Assembly (NCBI GenBank): GCA_946407895.1
Contig: CAMJQA010000039.1
Span: forward strand, 1 to 34,100
Length of the DNA: 34,100 nt
Direction: 5' to 3'
Source: an uncultured Prevotellaceae bacterium
GTDB taxonomy: Bacteria > Bacteroidota > Bacteroidia > Bacteroidales > Bacteroidaceae
Shown: piece by piece, positions 19,604 to 27,366 of the stretch
Layout of the letters: each line of letters opens with the position of its first letter
Position numbering within the stretch: position 1 is the first letter of the stretch
Position numbers and translations under genes: made by a program
The notes under the pieces: generated by a model
The model's input: only the letters and a program-made list of their open reading frames with translations
Database searches by the model: none
Told to the model about the DNA's origin: nothing

Positions 19604-22075
19604 ATGAAGAAATCTCTATTTTTACTGCTTACGGTGCTGGCGATGGCGCCTGTGGGCAAAGGCGTGGCGCGGAACGTATCGGCGCACGGCGGATGGGTAA
19701 AGTATGATGGCGGCCCCGTGCTGGGGAGTCCTGAGTTGGGCACGTGTTTCGATGCCAACGTGATTGCCGAGGGCCAGGCCCCGCTGAACATGTACTTCTC
19801 CTGGCGGCCCAGGAAGTCCATTGCCCTCTCCAGGAGCCAGGACGGCATAACGTGGACCGAGCCGCAGATTGTACTGAAGTGCGACTCCACCAGCGGGTGG
19901 GAGGACCTGGTGAACCGCTCTACTACGATTTACTGGAAGGGTCAGTACCACATGTGGTACACGGGCCAGGTATTCCCCGCCGGTCACGCACAGGGCATCA
20001 GCAGCATTGGCTATGCCGTTTCGGACGACGGCGTCAACTTCCGCCGTGTGCAGAGGGAACCCGTGCTGAAGCCCGAGATGCAGTACGAGGGCTGCTCGGT
20101 GATGTGCCCCTACGTGATGTACGACGAGGAGCGCCAGGTGCTGCGCATGTGGTACTCGAGCGGTGAGACGTACGAGCCCAACGTGGAGTGCTATGCCGAG
20201 TCGAAGGACGGCATACACTGGGAGCGCTCGCCCCTGAACCCTATCTTCGGTAAGGGCGGACCGGGCGACTGGGACTGCGACAGGGTAGGGGGACAGGAGG
20301 TTCACCGCCTGCCCGGCGGACGCTTCATTATGTTCTATATCGGTTACTCGGATATCCATACGGCCCGCATAGGGGCGGCCGTGTCGCCCGACGGCATTAC
20401 GCGCTGGCACCGCCTGGGGGCCAACCCGCTGGTGGAGCCCACGCCCGGCTCGTGGGATGCCAATGCCTGCTACAAGCCCACGGTGTACCACGACCGCAAG
20501 AACCACCGCTGGATGCTATGGTACAACGGGCGCCGCGCCAGCAGCGAGTTCGTGGGGCTGGTCACGCACCAGGGCGACGACCTGCTGGCCGACGAGCCTA
20601 CGGCGGCACTGCCCGATACGTCGCTCGTGTCGGCATACGTGGCCGACTTCAACAGCCACGACCACGAGACATACCGCCAGTACATACCCAATGACCAGGC
20701 CGCCGACTTCCTGAAGGCCAACATCCCCCTCTTCGACTGTCCCGACAAGGAGCTGGAGCGCACCTACTACTTCCGCTGGTGGACATACCGCAAGCACGTG
20801 AAGCAGACGCCCGACGGATTCATCATCACCGAGTTCCTGCCCAAGGTGGGATGGTCGGGCAAGCACAACAGCATCAACTGCCCGGCCTCGCACCACTTCT
20901 ACGAGGGCCGTTGGCTGCGCGACCACCGCTACCTCGACGACTATGCCCGCTTCTGGTTCTACGGCGGAGGCTCAGTGCGTGCCTACACCTTCCCGGCTGC
21001 CGAGGCCATGTGGAACTACATGCTCGTGCATCCCAACCAGGCCCTGCAGGATACGCTCTACGACAAGCTGAAGGAGAACTACGCCGGATGGGAGAAGGAG
21101 AGGCGCGACACGACGGGCCTTTTCTGGCAGATAGACGGATGGGACGGCGGCGAGTGCTCCATATCGGGCTACCAGGCCGGCGACCACTCGGGCTACCGAC
21201 CCACCATTAATAGTTATATGTATGGCGAGGCCAAGACGCTGGCCCGCATGGCCCGCCAGCGCGGCAGGATGGACGATGCCGCCCTGTACGAGGCCAAGGC
21301 CCAGGAGCTGAAGCAGCTGGTGGATAAGTATCTGTGGGACCCCGAGGCCCAGTTCTACGAGGTGGTGCCCCGCTTTAATAAGGAGATGAAGACGGCCGGC
21401 GTGCGCGAGGAGCTGGGCTACCTGCCTTTCATATACGGCCTGGCCGACAGGGACAAGCTGGTGGCATGGGAGCAGCTCTTCGACCCGCAGGGCTTCAAGG
21501 CCCCCTACGGACCCACCACGGCCGAGCAGCGCCACCCGCAGTTCGAGGTGGCCTACAAGGGGCACGAGTGCCAGTGGAACGGACCCAGCTGGCCCTACGC
21601 CACGTGCCAGACGCTGAAGGGCATGGCCCGCTCGCTGAACCGCTTTGGCGAGGACGTACTGACCCGCGAGGGCTTCATGGAGGTGCTGCAGACCTACAGC
21701 CGCTCGCACCGCATGGGGCAGCAGTGCTTCATCGACGAGAACCTGAATCCCTACACCGGCGACTGGATTGCACGCACCCTGCTGAAGCAGCGCGGCGACG
21801 TCATCCCCGACCGCGGAAAGGACTACAACCACTCCACCTTCGTGGATAACATCATAGCCGACCTCGTCGGTCTGCACGTGGATGAGCGTGGCCGCATCAG
21901 CCTCAACCCGTTGCTGCCGCAGGGCTACTGGGACTGGTTTGCCCTGATGGACGTAAGCCTGGCCGGCCACCGCGTGGACGTCATCTACGACCGCACGGGC
22001 CGCCACTATGGCCGAGGCAAGGGCCTGCAGCTCATCATCGACGGCAAGGCCAGGCGCGTCAAGCCGAAGCAATAG
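19604..22075 (+). CDS. Secreted two-domain glycoside hydrolase: GH43/32/117-like propeller plus MGH1-like (alpha/alpha)6 domain
   Basis: The start at 19604 gives an ordinary signal peptide (MKKSLFLLLTVLAMAPVGKGVA). An in-frame ATG at 19574, only about 8 nt after the predicted transcript start, is the alternative. The first about 330 residues show repeated propeller motifs (IALSRSQDGITW, YHMWYTGQ, VLRMWYSSGE, IHWERSPLNPIF, RWMLWYNGR), as in five-bladed GH43/32/117/130-like enzymes. From about residue 360 to the end is an alpha/alpha barrel of the MGH1/GH63 type, with QIDGWDGGECS, ECQWNGPSWPYATCQTLKGM and DYNHSTFVDNIIADLVGL. Two hydrolase-type folds in one chain suggest two successive cuts on one glycan, or a binding propeller serving one active site. 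The substrate cannot be read from the sequence. Confidence 0.8.
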   Translation: MKKSLFLLLTVLAMAPVGKGVARNVSAHGGWVKYDGGPVLGSPELGTCFDANVIAEGQAPLNMYFSWRPRKSIALSRSQDGITWTEPQIVLKCDSTSGWEDLVNRSTTIYWKGQYHMWYTGQVFPAGHAQGISSIGYAVSDDGVNFRRVQREPVLKPEMQYEGCSVMCPYVMYDEERQVLRMWYSSGETYEPNVECYAESKDGIHWERSPLNPIFGKGGPGDWDCDRVGGQEVHRLPGGRFIMFYIGYSDIHTARIGAAVSPDGITRWHRLGANPLVEPTPGSWDANACYKPTVYHDRKNHRWMLWYNGRRASSEFVGLVTHQGDDLLADEPTAALPDTSLVSAYVADFNSHDHETYRQYIPNDQAADFLKANIPLFDCPDKELERTYYFRWWTYRKHVKQTPDGFIITEFLPKVGWSGKHNSINCPASHHFYEGRWLRDHRYLDDYARFWFYGGGSVRAYTFPAAEAMWNYMLVHPNQALQDTLYDKLKENYAGWEKERRDTTGLFWQIDGWDGGECSISGYQAGDHSGYRPTINSYMYGEAKTLARMARQRGRMDDAALYEAKAQELKQLVDKYLWDPEAQFYEVVPRFNKEMKTAGVREELGYLPFIYGLADRDKLVAWEQLFDPQGFKAPYGPTTAEQRHPQFEVAYKGHECQWNGPSWPYATCQTLKGMARSLNRFGEDVLTREGFMEVLQTYSRSHRMGQQCFIDENLNPYTGDWIARTLLKQRGDVIPDRGKDYNHSTFVDNIIADLVGLHVDERGRISLNPLLPQGYWDWFALMDVSLAGHRVDVIYDRTGRHYGRGKGLQLIIDGKARRVKPKQ

Positions 22076-22076
22076 C

Positions 22077-22111
22077 AAAGCAGGCGAGGCCGCGTTGGCC
22101 TCGCCTGCTTT
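22077..22111. terminator. Bidirectional terminator, 15-bp perfect stem
   Basis: AAAGCAGGCGAGGCC (22077-22091) and its exact complement (22097-22111) flank the loop GCGTT. The A/T ends give a short U-run in either direction. It starts 1 bp after the hydrolase stop and serves the convergent OPT gene as well. Confidence 0.85.
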
Positions 22112-22151
22112 ACTATCCTCCTCCTCACGGGGGCCGGTGCTTTCGGGCTTT

Positions 22152-24122
22152 CTACCTCTGGGCGCTCATCGACGCCCTTACCATATATATAATAAGGATG
22201 CAGTACATGCCCAGGCTGAGCAGCTCGCTCAGGTAGTTGGCCCACCATGCCTGGAAGTCGAAGGCCACGCCGAAGCGGGCCAGGGCCGCGCTGACCACGC
22301 CCATCAGGGCTCCGCCGGCGATGAAGCCGCTGGCCAGCAGGGTGCCGCGCTCTCCGCGCCGGGCATTCAGGGCCTTGTCCCGGCTGCGCGTCGTCACGAA
22401 CCAGTTTATGGCCCCGCCCACCAGCAGGGGCAGGTTGAGCTGCAAGGGTATGAACATGCCCAGGGCGAAGGCCAGGGCCGACACGCCGAAGGCATTCAGC
22501 ACCAGGGCAATGACGGCGCCGATGCCGTAGAGCAGCCACGGGGCGCCGCTACCGCTCATGAGCGGCTCGATGACGGCAGCCATGGCGTTGGCCTGCGGGG
22601 CGGCCAGGCGGCCGTCGGTGAAGCCGTACGTCTTATTCAGAATCATGATAACGCCGGCCACGGTGGCAGCGCTCACCAGGGTGCCCAGGAACTTCCACGT
22701 CTCCTGCTTCCTGGGCGTGGAGCCCAGCCAGTAGCCAATCTTCAGGTCGGTGATGAAGCCGCCGGCCATGCTCAGCGCCGTGCAGACGACGCCCCCCATG
22801 ATGAGGGCGGCCACCATGCCGCTGGTGCCGCTCAGGCCCACGGCCACCATGATGACGGAGGCCAGGATGAGCGTCATCAGGGTCATGCCGCTCACGGGGT
22901 TCGTGCCCACAATGGCTATGGCATTGGCCGCCACGGTGGTGAACAGGAAGGTTATGACGGCTACCACCAGTATGGCCACCAGGGTGAAGAGCACGTTGCC
23001 CCGCATCACGTCGAGGTAGAAGAAGAGCGTGGTGGCCACGACGGCCATCAGGATGCCGAAGGTAATCCAGCGCATGGAGATGTCCCGCTGCGTGCGCTCC
23101 ACGTCCGCGGACTGCTGCTTCTTGCCCCCCATTTCTCCGGCGGCCAGGCGGACGGCCCCGGTGATGAGCTTCCAGCTCTTCGCGATGCCGATGATGCCGG
23201 CCATGGCAATGCCGCCTATGCCAATGCTCTTGGCGTAGCGGAACAGGTCCTCGGGCGAGGCGGCGGCGGCCTGGAGGCCCGGCTCAATCTCCAGCGCCGG
23301 GAACAGCAGGGCTATGCCCGGCACGATGAGCCACCACACGAGGGCCGAGCCGCAGCAGATGATGAAGGCGTACTTCAGGCCCACAATGTAGCCCATGCCC
23401 AGCACGGCGGCGCCGGTGTTAATCTTCAGCACCAGCTTGGCCTTCTCGGCCAGGGCGTCGCCCCAGAGCAGGGCGCGGCTGGTGAAATTCTCGTTCCACA
23501 GGCCGAAGGTGGCCACCACGAAGTCGTACAGCCCGCCTATCAGCCCGGCAACGAGCAGGGGCCTGGCCTGGTCGCCGCCCTTCGAGCCGCTCACCAGCAC
23601 CTGCGTGCTGGCCGTGGCCTCGGGGAAGGGATAGCGCCCGTGCATGTCCTTCACGAAGTATTTTCGGAAGGGAATGAGCAGCAGTATGCCCAGTATGCCG
23701 CCCAGCAGGCTGGCGAGGAAGACCTCCATGAAGTTGACCGTCATCTCGGGGTACTTGGCCTGCAGGATGTACAGGGCAGGCAGTGTGAAGATGGCTCCGG
23801 CCACGATGACGCCGCTGCAGGCGCCTATGCTCTGTATCATTACGTTCTCGCCCAGGGCGTTGCGCCGCTTGGTGGCACTGCTCACGCCCACGGCGATGAT
23901 GGTGATGGGTATGGCGGCCTCGAAGACCTGTCCCACCTTCAGGCCCAGGTAGGCCGCGGCGGCACTGAAGATTACGGCCATCAGTATGCCCCACCCCACG
24001 CTCCAGGCGTTCACCTCGCGCGGATTACTCTCGGCCGGCATCAGCGGTGTGTACTCCTCGCCCGCCTTCAGCTCGGTGAAGGCATTGTCGGGCAATGTGT
24101 CTCTGTATTCGTTCTCGTTCAT
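22152..24122 (-). CDS. OPT family oligopeptide (or metal-chelate) transporter
   Basis: The 656-residue membrane protein has a polar N-terminus of about 35 residues and about 15 hydrophobic segments. Family features include AWSVGWGILMAVIFSAAAAYLGLKVGQVFEAAIP near the start (quoted here in part), the SIGACSGVIVAGAIFTLPAL block, RYPFPEATAS and MGYIVGLKYAFIICCGSA. OPT proteins import oligopeptides or metal-siderophore/nicotianamine complexes by proton symport; bacterial members are mostly assigned to peptides. It follows the GGGtGRT gene on the same strand with 112 bp between, and two hairpins lie in that gap, so it may be expressed partly on its own. No clear promoter was found in the gap. The stop lies 41 bp beyond a bidirectional terminator shared with the convergent hydrolase. 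Confidence 0.9.
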   Translation of the reverse strand: MNENEYRDTLPDNAFTELKAGEEYTPLMPAESNPREVNAWSVGWGILMAVIFSAAAAYLGLKVGQVFEAAIPITIIAVGVSSATKRRNALGENVMIQSIGACSGVIVAGAIFTLPALYILQAKYPEMTVNFMEVFLASLLGGILGILLLIPFRKYFVKDMHGRYPFPEATASTQVLVSGSKGGDQARPLLVAGLIGGLYDFVVATFGLWNENFTSRALLWGDALAEKAKLVLKINTGAAVLGMGYIVGLKYAFIICCGSALVWWLIVPGIALLFPALEIEPGLQAAAASPEDLFRYAKSIGIGGIAMAGIIGIAKSWKLITGAVRLAAGEMGGKKQQSADVERTQRDISMRWITFGILMAVVATTLFFYLDVMRGNVLFTLVAILVVAVITFLFTTVAANAIAIVGTNPVSGMTLMTLILASVIMVAVGLSGTSGMVAALIMGGVVCTALSMAGGFITDLKIGYWLGSTPRKQETWKFLGTLVSAATVAGVIMILNKTYGFTDGRLAAPQANAMAAVIEPLMSGSGAPWLLYGIGAVIALVLNAFGVSALAFALGMFIPLQLNLPLLVGGAINWFVTTRSRDKALNARRGERGTLLASGFIAGGALMGVVSAALARFGVAFDFQAWWANYLSELLSLGMYCILIIYMVRASMSAQR

Positions 24123-24142
24123 AAGTTAAAAAGGAAAATTAT

Positions 24143-24210
24143 GAGGCACGGGGCCTCTCTCTATTAAACGTGTCTCCCGACCTTCTCTGCATGGAAAAGC
24201 CGGGAGACAC
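24143..24210 (-). terminator. Two hairpins between the GGGtGRT and OPT genes
   Basis: GTGTCTCCCG (24170-24179) and CGGGAGACAC (24201-24210) form a perfect 10-bp stem with a 21-nt loop. A second stem GAGGC/GCCTC lies at 24143-24157. Only weak U-runs follow on the minus strand, so the first may be a leaky terminator or a processing site. Confidence 0.5.
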
Positions 24211-24234
24211 AGAGTACGATTAGTAAGGATAAGG

Positions 24235-25254
24235 TTATTTCTTGTTCAGGGCCAGGTCAACGTTCACGGCGCAGGCCACGGAGCATCCCACCATCGGGTT
24301 GTTGCCAATGCCCAGGAAGCCCATCATCTCAACGTGGGCAGGCACCGAGCTGGAACCGGCGAACTGAGCGTCGGAATGCATGCGGCCCAGGGTGTCGGTC
24401 ATGCCGTACGAGGCAGGTCCGGCAGCCATGTTGTCGGGGTGCAGTGTGCGTCCCGTGCCGCCGCCGCTGGCCACGCTGAAGTAAGGCTTGCCGGCGCGGA
24501 TGCGCTCCTTCTTGTACGTACCGGCCACGGGGTGCTGGAATCGCGTGGGGTTCGTGCTGTTGCCGGTGATGGAGACGTCAACGTCCTCCTTCCACAGTAT
24601 AGCCACGCCCTCGCGCACGTCATCGGCGCCGTAGCAGTTCACTGCAGCGCGCGGACCCTTCGAGTAGGGAATGGTCTTCACCACCTTCAGCTCGCCCGTG
24701 TAGTAGTCGAACTTCGTCTGCACGTAGGTGAAGCCGTTGATGCGGCTGATAATCATGGCAGCGTCCTTGCCCAGTCCGTTCAGTATGCAGCGCAGGGGCT
24801 TGTCGGCTGGCCTCGACTTGTTGGCCATCTGTGCAATCTTGATAGCGCCCTCGGCAGCGGCGAACGACTCATGTCCGGCCAGGAAGGCAAAGCACTTGGT
24901 CTCGGGCGAGAGCAGGCGTGCAGCCAGTTCGCCGTGCCCGATGCCCACCTTGCGGTCGTCGGCAACGGAACCGGGTATGCAGAAGCTCTGCAGTCCCTCG
25001 CCGATGTACTCGGCTGCCTTCACTGCATTGGGAGCCTTCTCCTTCAGGGCTATGGCGGTGCCCACCACGTATGCCCACTTGGCGTTCTCGAAACAAATCA
25101 TCTGTGTCTCTTCGCAGGTCTGGTAGGGATCGAGCCCTGCGTCCTCACAAATCTGGTTGGCCTCCTCGATGGAAGCGATGCCGTGAGCGTTCAGGCATGC
25201 AAGAATCTGCTTGATACGACGATCTTGAGATTCAAATTTTACTTCTCTTATCAT
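24235..25254 (-). CDS. GGGtGRT family protein (conserved, function unknown)
   Basis: The family is named after its conserved motif, seen here as SVASGGGTGRTLHPDNMA (motif at 264-270). Other conserved-looking stretches are FAFLAGHESFAAAEGAIKI (122-140), RCILNGLGKDAAMIISRING (155-174) and the Cys-containing end NNPMVGCSVACAV (318-330). The protein is soluble, 339 residues long, with cysteines at 20, 36, 47, 54, 92, 121, 156, 207, 324 and 328, several of which could bind a metal or Fe-S cluster. It starts 9 bp after a NifU-like scaffold gene. This pairing recurs, as I recall, in Bacteroidetes and anaerobic Firmicutes, so a role in Fe-S or related redox chemistry is likely. No reaction is known to me. 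Confidence 0.88.
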   Translation of the reverse strand: MIREVKFESQDRRIKQILACLNAHGIASIEEANQICEDAGLDPYQTCEETQMICFENAKWAYVVGTAIALKEKAPNAVKAAEYIGEGLQSFCIPGSVADDRKVGIGHGELAARLLSPETKCFAFLAGHESFAAAEGAIKIAQMANKSRPADKPLRCILNGLGKDAAMIISRINGFTYVQTKFDYYTGELKVVKTIPYSKGPRAAVNCYGADDVREGVAILWKEDVDVSITGNSTNPTRFQHPVAGTYKKERIRAGKPYFSVASGGGTGRTLHPDNMAAGPASYGMTDTLGRMHSDAQFAGSSSVPAHVEMMGFLGIGNNPMVGCSVACAVNVDLALNKK

Positions 25255-25263
25255 AACTATATA

Positions 25264-25965
25264 TTATTCTTTACGTGGGTCAATACACTTCACGGCACCG
25301 TCCTCGGGCTTCGTGCGTCCGTAGGTGCCAGTAACACTCTTCAGGGCCTCGTCGGCAGGCACGCCCTTCTTCAGGGCGTCCATGAGCTTGCCCATATGAA
25401 CGAACTCGTAGCCGCAGGCCTGGTTGTCCTCGTCGAGGAACATCTTGGTGATGTAGCCCTCGGTGAGCTGCAGGTAGCGTGTGCCCTTCACCTTGGTGCC
25501 ATAGAGGGTACCGGTCTGGGAGATGAGTCCCTTGCCCAGGTCTTCAAGCCCTGCACCAATCATCAGTCCGCCCTCGCTGAAGGCACTCTGCGTACGTCCG
25601 TAGACGATCTGCAGGAAGAGCTCGCGCATGGCGGTGTTGATAGCGTCGCAAACCAGGTCGGTATTCAGTGCCTCGAGCAGCGTCTTGCCCGGCAATATCT
25701 CGCTGGCCATGGCAGCAGAGTGGGTCATGCCCGAGCATCCGATGGTCTCTACGAGACATTCCTCAATGATACCGTCCTTGACGTTCAGCGTCAGCTTGCA
25801 GGCTCCCTGCTGCGGAGCGCACCATCCCACACCGTGGGTAAGACCGCTGATGTCCTTGATTTCTTTTGCCTGAACCCACTTGCCCTCTTCGGGAATCGGT
25901 GCAGGACCATGATTGGGGCCTTTAGCCACGCAACACATGTTTTGTACTTCGTGTGAATAAACCAT
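25264..25965 (-). CDS. NifU/IscU-like iron-sulfur cluster assembly scaffold protein
   Basis: The 233-residue protein is longer than IscU (about 130). It has an N-terminal extension with a Cys pair (C11, C12). The NifU_N-like core includes C49 and C56 in HGVGWCAPQQGAC and C77 in VETIGCSGMTHSAAMASEIL, the counterpart of the GCxxAxASxS block of IscU. The C-terminal half (to EDGAVKCIDPRKE) is not part of ordinary IscU. It is likely to hold a transient Fe-S cluster in the cytosol, perhaps for the GGGtGRT protein encoded 9 bp downstream. It has its own promoter at 26016-26046. No isc or suf genes are in the window. Confidence 0.85.
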   Translation of the reverse strand: MVYSHEVQNMCCVAKGPNHGPAPIPEEGKWVQAKEIKDISGLTHGVGWCAPQQGACKLTLNVKDGIIEECLVETIGCSGMTHSAAMASEILPGKTLLEALNTDLVCDAINTAMRELFLQIVYGRTQSAFSEGGLMIGAGLEDLGKGLISQTGTLYGTKVKGTRYLQLTEGYITKMFLDEDNQACGYEFVHMGKLMDALKKGVPADEALKSVTGTYGRTKPEDGAVKCIDPRKE

Positions 25966-26015
25966 AATTTATAAAATCAATATGTTTTGGGTTTTATTGT
26001 TTTTAAAAACGATGG

Positions 26016-26046
26016 CAAAGTTAGTCATTTTTGAGTAGATGGGCAA
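26016..26046 (-). promoter_or_regulatory. Promoter of the scaffold-GGGtGRT operon
   Basis: On the minus strand a TTG (26046-26044), a 20-bp spacer and TAACTTTG (26023-26016) form a near-consensus promoter, with a start near 26010 and a leader of about 45 nt. Confidence 0.65.
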
Positions 26047-26157
26047 CGATTTATGCAAGTTTTTTCCCGTAACGCCTATTTTTCGTCAATATATCCCCTC
26101 ACAGACTTGGCAGAGTGCACTTTCATTCCAAATAAGCATATTTTGATTGGCTTTTAT

Positions 26158-26188
26158 TTTGCTTATCGCTTGTATCTGTGTATCTTTG
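26158..26188 (+). promoter_or_regulatory. Promoter of the DUF4375-smpB operon
   Basis: TTTG (26158-26161), a 19-bp spacer and TATCTTTG (26181-26188) match the consensus. The surrounding 26150-26169 stretch is nearly identical to 7881-7900. Confidence 0.8.
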
Positions 26189-26210
26189 CAAGCACATTTT
26201 ATATCTAATT

Positions 26211-26714
26211 ATGGAGATTCAGATAAAAGAGAGCGATATCAAGGTGGCGGCTGCCGGCGGAATGGACGACTTTGTCATGCTGTTCTACAACCGCATCATG
26301 GAAGCTGTTGGAGGGCATTTGGATGCCGGCTCCATGCAGCAGCTCAACAGCGAGCAGATAACGCTGCTGGCCTATGTCATCCTGCGCGACGAGGTAATGT
26401 CGGGCGGCTTCATACAGCTGATTCATAACGGCTATGGCGGTTTCATCTTCCTGAACCCCTTTGCCAAGGCCATGAGGCTGTGGGGACTGAATGACCTGAC
26501 GAAACTGATTTACAAAGGGCGCAAGCTGTATGAAGAGTGTGCCCAGGCTATTGAGCAAGACTGCACCGACGATGAGTTCATGGCCCTGTATGAGCAGTAC
26601 CCCGACTTTGATGACCTGGACGACGAGTTCGTCACCCAGGAGGAAGGCTTCACTGAGGCTGTGGCACGCTACGTCGACGAGCATATTGATGCTTTTGCAA
26701 CGGTCTTGAAGTAA
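26211..26714 (+). CDS. DMP19/DUF4375 family protein, acidic
   Basis: The 167-residue soluble protein fits DUF4375, whose Neisseria member DMP19 is a dimeric DNA mimic that sequesters a transcription factor. Here the N-terminal half is helical with [26 protein letters not shown] and [14 protein letters not shown]; the last is a typical block of the family. The C-terminal half is strongly acidic ([20 protein letters not shown], then [13 protein letters not shown]). This fits a DNA-mimic surface, but acidic charge alone is weak evidence. The start at 26211 lies 23 bp after a full promoter; an upstream in-frame ATG at 26178 would precede the -7 element and is excluded. smpB follows at 58 bp without a promoter of its own, so the two are probably co-transcribed. 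Confidence 0.75.
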   Translation: MEIQIKESDIKVAAAGGMDDFVMLFYNRIMEAVGGHLDAGSMQQLNSEQITLLAYVILRDEVMSGGFIQLIHNGYGGFIFLNPFAKAMRLWGLNDLTKLIYKGRKLYEECAQAIEQDCTDDEFMALYEQYPDFDDLDDEFVTQEEGFTEAVARYVDEHIDAFATVLK

Positions 26715-26772
26715 CATTTATATCATACATATATATATTGTAAGTGGTTATCAACTTATTAGCATTTATATA

Positions 26773-27252
26773 ATGGCAAAGTCTCTTATCCCAAACAAGG
26801 GGGCTACAATAAATATAAAGAACAAGCGCGCCGAGTTCGACTACTTCCTGCTTGACAAGTTCACGGCCGGCCTTGTGCTTACCGGAACGGAAATAAAGAG
26901 CGTACGGGCGGGCAAAGCCAGTCTGGTGGATACATATTGTATTATACTGCACGGCGAGGTGTGGGTGAAAAACATGTATATCGCTCACTACATGCAGGGC
27001 TCATACAATAATCATATCGAGCGGCGCGACCGCAAACTGCTTCTGAACCGCAGGGAGATACGCAAGCTTGAACAGGCGGTAAAGGTGCCGGGCTTCAGCA
27101 TAGTACCCGTCTTGCTCTTCATTGATGAGCGCGGACTGGCCAAGCTGGACATTCACATCGTTCGCGGTAAGAAGGAGTATGACAAGCGCGAGACGATGAA
27201 AGCCAAGGACGACCGCCGCGAAATAGACCGTCAGTTCAAGAAATCCTATTAG
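26773..27252 (+). CDS. smpB: SsrA-binding protein SmpB
   Basis: SmpB binds tmRNA (ssrA) and brings it to stalled ribosomes for trans-translation. The 159 residues have family length and show [20 protein letters not shown], the tmRNA-contact block [18 protein letters not shown], the [12 protein letters not shown] segment, and a basic C-terminal tail ([20 protein letters not shown]) that enters the mRNA channel. It follows the DUF4375 gene on the same strand. A short hairpin CATGCC/GGCATG (27266-27281) lies just after the stop codon. tmRNA itself is not in this window. Confidence 0.96.
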   Translation: MAKSLIPNKGATINIKNKRAEFDYFLLDKFTAGLVLTGTEIKSVRAGKASLVDTYCIILHGEVWVKNMYIAHYMQGSYNNHIERRDRKLLLNRREIRKLEQAVKVPGFSIVPVLLFIDERGLAKLDIHIVRGKKEYDKRETMKAKDDRREIDRQFKKSY

Positions 27253-27265
27253 TGCACGATGCACC

Positions 27266-27281
27266 CATGCCCGCAGGCATG
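27266..27281. terminator. Small hairpin behind smpB
   Basis: CATGCC (27266-27271) and GGCATG (27276-27281) pair around CGCA, 13 bp after the smpB stop. There is no U-run, so termination is only a suggestion. A run of ten C (27322-27331) lies further downstream between the convergent smpB and fbp genes. Confidence 0.35.
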
Positions 27282-27366
27282 AGCAACGAGGGCAAGAAGA
27301 GAGGCAGAGGGAGAGTGGTCTCCCCCCCCCCACCTTGCAGCCCTGAATCCTATACTATATTATAAC

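Noticed and set aside
22008..24167. A 719-codon plus-strand frame opposite the OPT transporter
   Set aside because: The product is a His/Gln/Gly/Ala-rich mirror of a clear membrane transporter gene and overlaps the terminator at 22077-22111.
24334..25956. A 540-codon plus-strand frame opposite the GGGtGRT and scaffold genes
   Set aside because: It is antisense to two recognisable genes and has no domain of its own.
27322..27331. Run of ten C as a possible phase-variation switch
   Set aside because: It lies between the convergent ends of smpB and fbp, away from any start or promoter, so length changes should have no effect on either gene.
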